Assembly (NCBI GenBank): GCA_004352715.1
Contig: SCFE01000002.1
Span: forward strand, 948,549 to 1,012,548
Source of the DNA: Hofstenia miamia
Lineage: Eukaryota; Xenacoelomorpha; Acoela
DNA: 64,000 bases
Direction: 5' to 3'
Below, piece by piece: positions 57,701 through 64,000 of the stretch. How positions within the stretch are numbered: the stretch's first letter is position 1; each line of letters starts with the position of its first letter. A model generated the notes under the pieces. The model had not been told where the DNA came from. It made no database searches and worked only from the letters and a program-made list of their open reading frames with translations. The position numbers and the translations under genes were made by a program.

Positions 57701-59330
57701 CTCAAAATGGTCAATGCTCAAGAAAATGTCAAAATTTTGACAAAATATTAAGATGACTCACCACTTTAGTTTTTAATGTTTTTACAAAATATTTGATTTC
57801 CCAGAAAGAATAATTGTTGAAATTTCACATAACAGGATTTTCCAGCACTCGGAATGGTTTTTTACCCTAAAAAACGCATACGCAAAACAGCATATCTGGT
57901 GACAGGAATTACATAGCAATTGTGCCAAAAATTTTTAGGGGACAGTTTTGTTGTAGATTCAGGATTATATGAAATTTGTTTTTTGAACATAATATATGAA
58001 ATAAATGAAAAGAAACTTAGGAAACAATTATCTAAACTATATCATCAATTGATGATTATAATTTATACAAATGCAACCAACATTTTCATAAAGTATGTTT
58101 TTAATCGAGAAAATTTCAAGTATTCTAGGTTTACATATATTTTAAAGCTGATAATTTTTGGGAAGGTCAGTGTGGATTTGGGAGATGGGAGGAATTCTCA
58201 TTGCCCTCCATGGCTACGTGCTTGCTTGTGATCCAATTTTCAGCTCTATATAGTCACGTTTGCTATGTGCACAAAATTTTCATATTAAGAAATTAATATT
58301 TACGCCATCTTGCGACCTTACTCGTACATTCTATCTTAATACATGTAACATCATTTTTGTGTGTTAATATTGGAAAAAATAGATGCCGGATAATTCCATC
58401 TTAGGCTATTATAGGTGCAGGCAACTTAGGCCACATGGTGCATGTGCTCACCCTGAATCGGACAAAAATTCAGAATAGCTATTTTTTCGTGCATTTATTA
58501 AAAATAATGCCATCCTACTTTGTGCTATATTATAAGTATAGTAATCAGGGGCGCACCCAGCTTTTTCTCTGAGGGGAACTATTTTATATATATATATATA
58601 TACTGTATATTTATATTGCTTTTCAACTTTTCCCACCAGCAAAACACTACCATCTGTTAGCCGCAGCTTACGGCTAGCAACAGCCAAAGCCTTGAAACAC
58701 AAATCTTGGTCCAATTTTGCATAGATTTATGATGTAATACTTTTCGTAAAAATGAAAAAATCTAACTTTGTGTTATATTTTAAATTTCTGGCTGCTAAAT
58801 ATAAGAATTTAGATTAACACTAAGCATTCCTGGCATTTTTGCAATTTTTGATGGCGTCTATAAAAAATTTAGACACTTATAGCCCACTACAAAATGACGA
58901 AATATCAAATCTGAAAACACAACTCGACAGAGAATCGTCTCCAATTTCATCTCTCCAAACGGTACTTGGGTGGCTTATTTGCAGAAAATAAAATATACGA
59001 GGCTAGTAGTTGTAACTGCCATGACCACTAGGTATTTTGGGAAAAATTTGAAAAAGGTTAGCGTCTTCATGCACTTCAAACAGACGAATAATTTTTTACT
59101 AGAAATTTTCACCATAACAGAACCTAGAATTTCCAAATTTTATTGTGAAATAAAGATTTTTTTTCATTTTTATATGTAAACAGATGGGGAGGGTAAAATT
59201 ATGGGGGAAATGATCCAAAAAGGTTAATGTGTACTGCATTAAAAATCAGGCAAATTTAGTCCAATAACTTTTTGGCTTTAGTGCAAACTGCATTACAAAT
59301 ACTTCTACTAGACAGTAGGTATATAACCAA
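54770..59330. other. Repeat debris and AT-rich DNA without a recognised gene
   Basis: Near 54776-54810 'gccgag' motifs repeat in a row ('gagccgagccgagccgaat'), related to 51520-51550. 56456-56520 ('gagcttgagcactgcaatcg', then 'atatacaacgagccc') is a diverged relative of 51537-51570. 56988-57060 is rich in 'gggcc' ('ggctgggccgaattcgggca'). These look like parts of one dispersed non-autonomous repeat. A (TA)n microsatellite lies at 58585-58602. The open frames here (57920-58231, 58714-58448 and 58970-59179) have no recognisable domain. Confidence 0.4.
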
Positions 59331-59339
59331 TTTCACATA

Positions 59340-59570
59340 TCATCATTTGTAAGTTCAACAGTCTTTCATTGGACACTGTTGAACATAAGTAACATTAACT
59401 TGTCTTAGAACTGAAAAACATCTCTCATTGGAAGCAGTGGATATAGGAAAAACGATCTTAAACAACTTTATTACCTCAACTTCTGAGAACGTCTGATAAG
59501 CTTCCATGATATCCAAGTTATTATGAGTTGGAGAATTTCTTTGAGTTATCTGGATGGCGTTCAAATGCAA
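59340..59570 (-). pseudogene. hAT transposase C-terminal fragment
   Basis: The minus strand encodes EAYQTFSEVEVIKLFKIVFP, then ISTASNERCFSVLRQVNVTY. This is the hAT C-terminal dimerisation domain of the ZMYM/'TTF-type' group (consensus 'L....TIP.SSA..ERSFS.LR.IK.YLRS'). Only about 60 residues are readable and the rest of the gene is not visible on either side, so this is a fragment of a dead element. Confidence 0.75.
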
Positions 59571-59639
59571 TAGCAGGGCTGCGTGTTGTGCACATGATAC
59601 AGTATGAGCTTTTCTGGCTTACTGCTGCTAAAATAGGAT

Positions 59640-61135
59640 AAAATTATACCCACTTCCAATTTCTTATATAATTTTAATAGAATAAACTATTAGCGGAAAG
59701 GCAAAGTGCTATAATGATGTTGAGTTTGGCAGGAAAATAAAGGCGATTAATGATTATCTGTCCCGACCAATTCACTTGCAAGGATGGGATTCCTTTTGTT
59801 TTTAAGTAACTTGATTTGAACCAATTTATTCATAATATGAGTTTACATGTAATTGCAGACTATTCACACAGAAACTGCAATTTTGAGATTTTCATTATTA
59901 TAATGCACAACATAGTTTGTAAATTGAATTATTATTCTCTTCCTTTTTACATTTTTGATATTTCCATCTTTGTGCCTAGATTTAGAGGAGCCCCATAAAT
60001 GGTGCCACTGCATTGTAGATTTGCAGATATCAACATTTGTTAGATTATGGTATGCTGCTAATAGCAAACGAAAATTATTAGATCATAAATTTTTTAAATA
60101 TTGTCAACAAATTATGCTAAAAATGTGCTTTTTTTCAAAGATGAGAAAAAATCAAATGTTCACAATCCTAATATCCTTTATTTTTCTAATTCTACAATAC
60201 ATCTACATGTATATGACATCGAGAAGGTACACTAACTTTCTTATCACATAAATTTATGGTTAAAATAGTGACATTTTTAGGCAAGACTTTATTTGGGTGT
60301 AATTAATAATATATTATTTGCAAAAACAGTAATTCAAAGGAATCTCTCAACTATTCAAATTTGAAGTTTCAAACAATGACAGCTGGCATTAGGTACATTG
60401 TTATCACTTACGCAATTAATATAGACCAATTCTCATAAATAACTGACACATGACTTAAGTTAAATATTGTTCATTTTTTAACTGACATAAATTGAAAACA
60501 TCATATGCTTCTGTCAAAAAATATTTAATCGGTCTTTTGTGCAAAGGCATGACGAAGAATCAATATATTGCAATCATGCCTTCTAAAACACAAAGCTGCA
60601 AACCAAATATAAAAAAAGTCAAAGAAGGAATTTATTCATTAAATTATTGTGTCCACAGTGATGCAACGTTAATCTCTGAATTCACGAAATTAAACAACTG
60701 ATTTATTTTTCTTACTCTTAGCGATTTTTCCATTTTATCCGGGGTCTTATTTTTGTAAGCCATGATTGTAATAAATGTAAAATTTTATTACAGTTCTACC
60801 AAATTCATCTGCATATTAGTGTCTTGCCGTCAACCCGAAGCCCTGGGCAGATGGGGTACACAAAATTCTTCCACCCGCAAACCGCTACAGCATATGCTCT
60901 ATTGTAGCACAATCCATTAAAAGACAGAAACGAAAACGTAACCAAGCTCAAATATCACATTAAAACATAAAACTCTGATTTTCCAATTTTTGTATTTTAA
61001 TAGAATTAGCATCACGTTATGTAATTTGAATAAATTGTAAAACAAGTATTTGCAACATTCACTTTTTGTCAAATCACATGTGGACGAATCGCTCCGTGTT
61101 TATTTTAGCAAGCAGCTAATAGCACGCAGAAATAT
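59640..61135. other. No recognisable gene
   Basis: AT-rich sequence; open frames at 59816-59998, 59955-60251 and 60492-60701 have no recognisable domain. Nothing else was seen. Confidence 0.4.
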
Positions 61136-61139
61136 TCTA

Positions 61140-62432
61140 TAGTTGGCTGCAAAAAAAAATGAGACTAGAAAAAAAGCATATTACTTTTGAACTACTGAAC
61201 GTAACAGCTCAAGAAAGGTACGATTTTAAAGATAAATTAAAGAACTATAACTAAAAAGCATCAAAGTCTAATTTGTTTTCCTCCTGTAGAAATAACTTCA
61301 TTCAAACGAACTGAAACTGATTTCATTAAATTGGACTTCATTTCAGATGTAAAGATGTGTTGACTTTTTTGAATTTTTTCTTTTAAATCGGATATATTTT
61401 TCGGATTTTTCTTCTCAATGTCATTTTTCAATATCTGCCACACGTTTTCGATTGGAGAAAGATCAGCAGAACTTGGTGGCCATTGCAAAAACTGGATATT
61501 ATTTTCAGAAAACCAATTTTTTGTCTTTGCTGACGTGTGCGGGGTTGCTCCGTCCTGTTGGAGTATCCATCCATCATCATATAAAGCATCAGCATAAGGC
61601 ATAAATTCAGCTATAATTTGGCAATATCTTTGACTGTCGATTGTGGCTTTTCCGTCTAAAATTTTCAAATAAAACCCACGATAGGAAAGTGCTCCCCAAA
61701 CCATAATTTTTTGGTCGAACTTTGGAACCGCTTTTGTTGGTCTTGGACATTTCTTTGACGACCACACTTGTACTTTGTTTCTGTGTAGTTGAAATACGCA
61801 CTCATCAGTTATCCAAACATCTTCAAAAGTGTAGTCTTTCCAATCTTTCACGAAATTTAATCTTTTTTCTTGATGTTCTTTTGTAATCAGAAGTCGATTT
61901 TTTCTGCCAATTTTTGTAACTCCACTTTTTTTCAGTGTTCTCTGAACTGTGGTTTCATGCACAGAGATGTCGGCTTCAGTTTGAAGTCGGTTTGCAATTT
62001 TTTTCCCAGAAATATAGGGATTTTTGAGAGCAATTGCAACTGTTTTCTGAATGAATTTTCCAATAATTTTTCGAGGGCGTCCACTTCCTTTTCTTCTTTT
62101 GAGAGATTCTCCTTGTCGAATTTTTTTCAGCTTTCGAAAATAAGTTGATCGAGAAATTTGCGATGTCGCAAAGGCGTTTTCAAGCTGTTCCAACGTTTCC
62201 ATTCCGAAGAAATCAAGTAGAAACTTTGCAAAGCAAAACAATTTGTTTGGTAAGGGTTTTCAAATAATTACGAAGCACCAGTTTAATTAATTAACTTTTT
62301 TGTTTTACCATTTTAAAGTTCACAAAATTCTCGTTGTCTTTTATTTTTATAGTTTTCCTCTAAAACGTCTCAAGACGTTTCCACAGAGCGTTAAAAAATA
62401 GATGTTCAGTCTCATTTTTTTGCAGCCAACTA
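61140..62432 (-). mobile_element. Complete Tc1-like element
   Basis: The left end TAGTTGGCTGCAAAAAAAAA (61140), running on TGAGACT, is matched by the reverse complement of the right end (62432): TAGTTGGCTGCAAAAAAATG, then AGACT. TA lies outside both ends (61138-61139 and 62433-62434). The element is 1.29 kb and contains a single uninterrupted transposase gene on the minus strand. Copy integrity suggests recent activity. Confidence 0.92.
61261..62241 (-). CDS. Tc1-like transposase, intact, DD34E
   Basis: An uninterrupted frame of 326 codons. The Met at 62241 is the longest start; METLEQLENAF at 62202 (codon 14) is an equally plausible start nearer the first HTH. Order: HTH 1 (about residues 15-45, ISRSTYFRKLKKI); the GSGRPRK hinge, an AT-hook-like linker typical of Tc1; HTH 2 (about 60-110, ISGKKIANRL, VHETTVQRTLKKSGV); then the catalytic core. 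The core has WITDECVFQL (first Asp), KIMVWGALSYRG, LQQDGATPHTS (second Asp) and SSADLSPIENVWQILK (Glu), with 34 residues between the second Asp and the Glu. It would excise and insert its element at TA sites. No lesion is seen, so it could be functional. Confidence 0.93.
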   Translation of the reverse strand: MFCFAKFLLDFFGMETLEQLENAFATSQISRSTYFRKLKKIRQGESLKRRKGSGRPRKIIGKFIQKTVAIALKNPYISGKKIANRLQTEADISVHETTVQRTLKKSGVTKIGRKNRLLITKEHQEKRLNFVKDWKDYTFEDVWITDECVFQLHRNKVQVWSSKKCPRPTKAVPKFDQKIMVWGALSYRGFYLKILDGKATIDSQRYCQIIAEFMPYADALYDDGWILQQDGATPHTSAKTKNWFSENNIQFLQWPPSSADLSPIENVWQILKNDIEKKNPKNISDLKEKIQKSQHIFTSEMKSNLMKSVSVRLNEVISTGGKQIRL

Positions 62433-62439
62433 TATGTGG

Positions 62440-64000
62440 ACTGCAGAAATTGAAACAGCGACAGGTACTTGTTTGCATAATAAATGTGTTTGCAGTAATT
62501 TCTATCAATATGTACAAAGGATCATTATTTGGTCTTAACTATATTATATGTAGGCTAGGAAGCTGCTCTATTTATTACGTAGTTTATCTAATTATTCAGC
62601 AGCTAGTGTCAATGCATCTTAGCGTATTGCATGATTATATTAACACCACACATTGTTGAGTGTGAGTCCATTAGTCGAATTGTGACTGGTATGTATTAGC
62701 ACAAATAGTTAGGGCACACATAATGAATATTGTCCTTGTGAGCATGAGCTGAATTGTTGGAATAGGGAGATCTCAGAGCAGCGGATGGACTCTTGGTGAC
62801 TGGATACCACTTCAGGTAGTTGCCCACCTCGATTACAGTGAACTGGAGTCTCGTGGAGCTACCTAAACAGTAGTGGTTAATCGTTACACTTGTGTGGAAC
62901 CTAATATAGATTAGTTCGAGTGCAAAGTGTATTAGAGGCAGAAAAGTTCAACAAGATAGACATTAACCCACTTTGGAGAAACTGCATGGCTGTATTACTA
63001 AATAGATACTTTTAACTGCACATCTCAGCCTGGGTGTTGATTCTACACTATCCACTTCATTAAATTTCAAATCTCTAATAATATCTCTTCTCTTCCTAAT
63101 TAGATAAATATATTAATGAGCGAGGGCGAAAATTTTTCTTTCTAGATAGAAATTCTAATAGTTTTCATCACGAATCAATTAAATTGTCGAATGAAACGTG
63201 AATAGAAATCACATAAAAATTTAGAGCTGAGACTTTTAGAAAACGATATACACTTGTACTTAAAGAGTCAAAAACTGAACGTTACATATTGTGGTTATTA
63301 ATTTTAAAGTTTTTGATTGGCTTAAATTTCATTCTTTGCAATTATCATTTAATTTTTTACGAGTGAATTTCTCTTGACTCTATCTTATTATTATCATTGT
63401 TATTATGTGTCAAGCTTGGAATCGAAGGATCATCGACATTATTATATCCTAGGTGAACTTACACTAATTGCAATAAAATTCGGCATTTATGCTTGGATAA
63501 TTTTTGCTATAAGTATTCAAATTGTAGTTTTTGCTTTTAGTACCTGTATTAAATTTTTCTGAAAAATTCAAATGTATGTATTTTCAAAAAATCAAGTTAG
63601 ATTTAGAAGTTCAGCATATGCGCAAATTTTTGTATGCATATGTAATCCGAACTTAGAAAAATATTAACATAGAATTTCTATGTTATCAACACAGGCGAAA
63701 TAATGGTGTTTGTTTAAATTTTCAATGTCAATATTTCTAAAAAAATTTTACACCAAATTTCTTGATATACTTTGCATACCATGTATATTTTACACGATAT
63801 TTGAAATTTCCACAAAAAATAGATAGTCGTTCTCCCAACATCAAAGCTACAAGTTGAATTTGGTCAAGTAAGTCAAGTATATTATATACATTACACGAAA
63901 TATTTTCTTGCTACGAAAAATTTCTGTCGCGCGATGGCTTACGAAAATTGATTTCGCATGCTATCTTAATACATGGCATAAAAAATATTTTTAGCAATTG
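62440..64000. other. No recognisable gene
   Basis: AT-rich sequence, with a less AT-biased stretch at 62740-63060 that has short open frames and splice-like sites but no recognisable domain. It could be untranslated exon or unique sequence. Nothing supportable beyond that. Confidence 0.35.

Overview
The window is eukaryotic nuclear DNA from an invertebrate, most likely an arthropod. It is strongly AT-rich. Two intron-containing host genes have GT-AG introns, and the rest is almost entirely transposon debris: Tc1/mariner, P (THAP), hAT, pogo/Tigger and non-LTR pieces, plus an endogenised circovirus-like Rep. There are no operons and no bacterial-style gene packing. Five long N runs and six isolated single-N joins show a draft scaffold, and one site carries what looks like leftover sequencing-adapter sequence.

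Host genes. (1) A complete three-exon, 210-residue four-pass membrane protein of the claudin/PMP22/TMEM47 superfamily lies at 10522-11901 (+). (2) A partial minus-strand gene has two exons (33834-33534 and 27894-27680). It encodes a cysteine-rich ectodomain, one membrane segment and a YPP-rich tail, resembling Shisa/CYYR1/VOPP1-type proteins. Its 5' (signal peptide) exon was not found, and its 5.6-kb intron is full of transposons.

Layout. 0-5 kb: end of a non-LTR retroelement, a broken circovirus-like Rep, a repeat island bracketed by Ns and a Tc1 relic. 6.6-7.0 kb: a pogo/Tigger-type miniature element. 10.5-12.6 kb: the claudin-like gene. 13.4-22.3 kb: a dead mariner split by a 7.4-kb element that has very long inverted arms, a 6-bp target duplication (GACATG) and AG/CT-type termini, as in Mavericks/Polintons. 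22.7-25.2 kb: Tigger and Tc1 relics, an adapter-like sequence and a tandem duplication. 27.7-33.8 kb: the Shisa-like gene, with a Tc1 element and a 2.6-kb element carrying a YSDNC-type transposase pseudogene inside its intron. 34.6-40.3 kb: a hAT relic, a nearly complete Tc1-like element and an adjacent hAT-like element. 40.9-46.9 kb: a nested stack in which an outer inverted-repeat element contains a P element, whose transposase gene is interrupted by a 375-bp miniature. The miniature's termini resemble those of the 7.4-kb element and it too has a 6-bp target duplication (GATACT). 49.4-54.7 kb: fold-back elements, a Tc1 relic and assembly-suspect exact duplications. 59.3-62.4 kb: a hAT fragment and an apparently intact Tc1-like element.

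The most interesting signal is the pair at 14025-21419 and 44109-44483. They share similar terminal sequences and 6-bp target duplications and are both inserted in other transposons, which suggests one long-inverted-repeat family, Maverick-like or possibly new, that has produced miniature derivatives.
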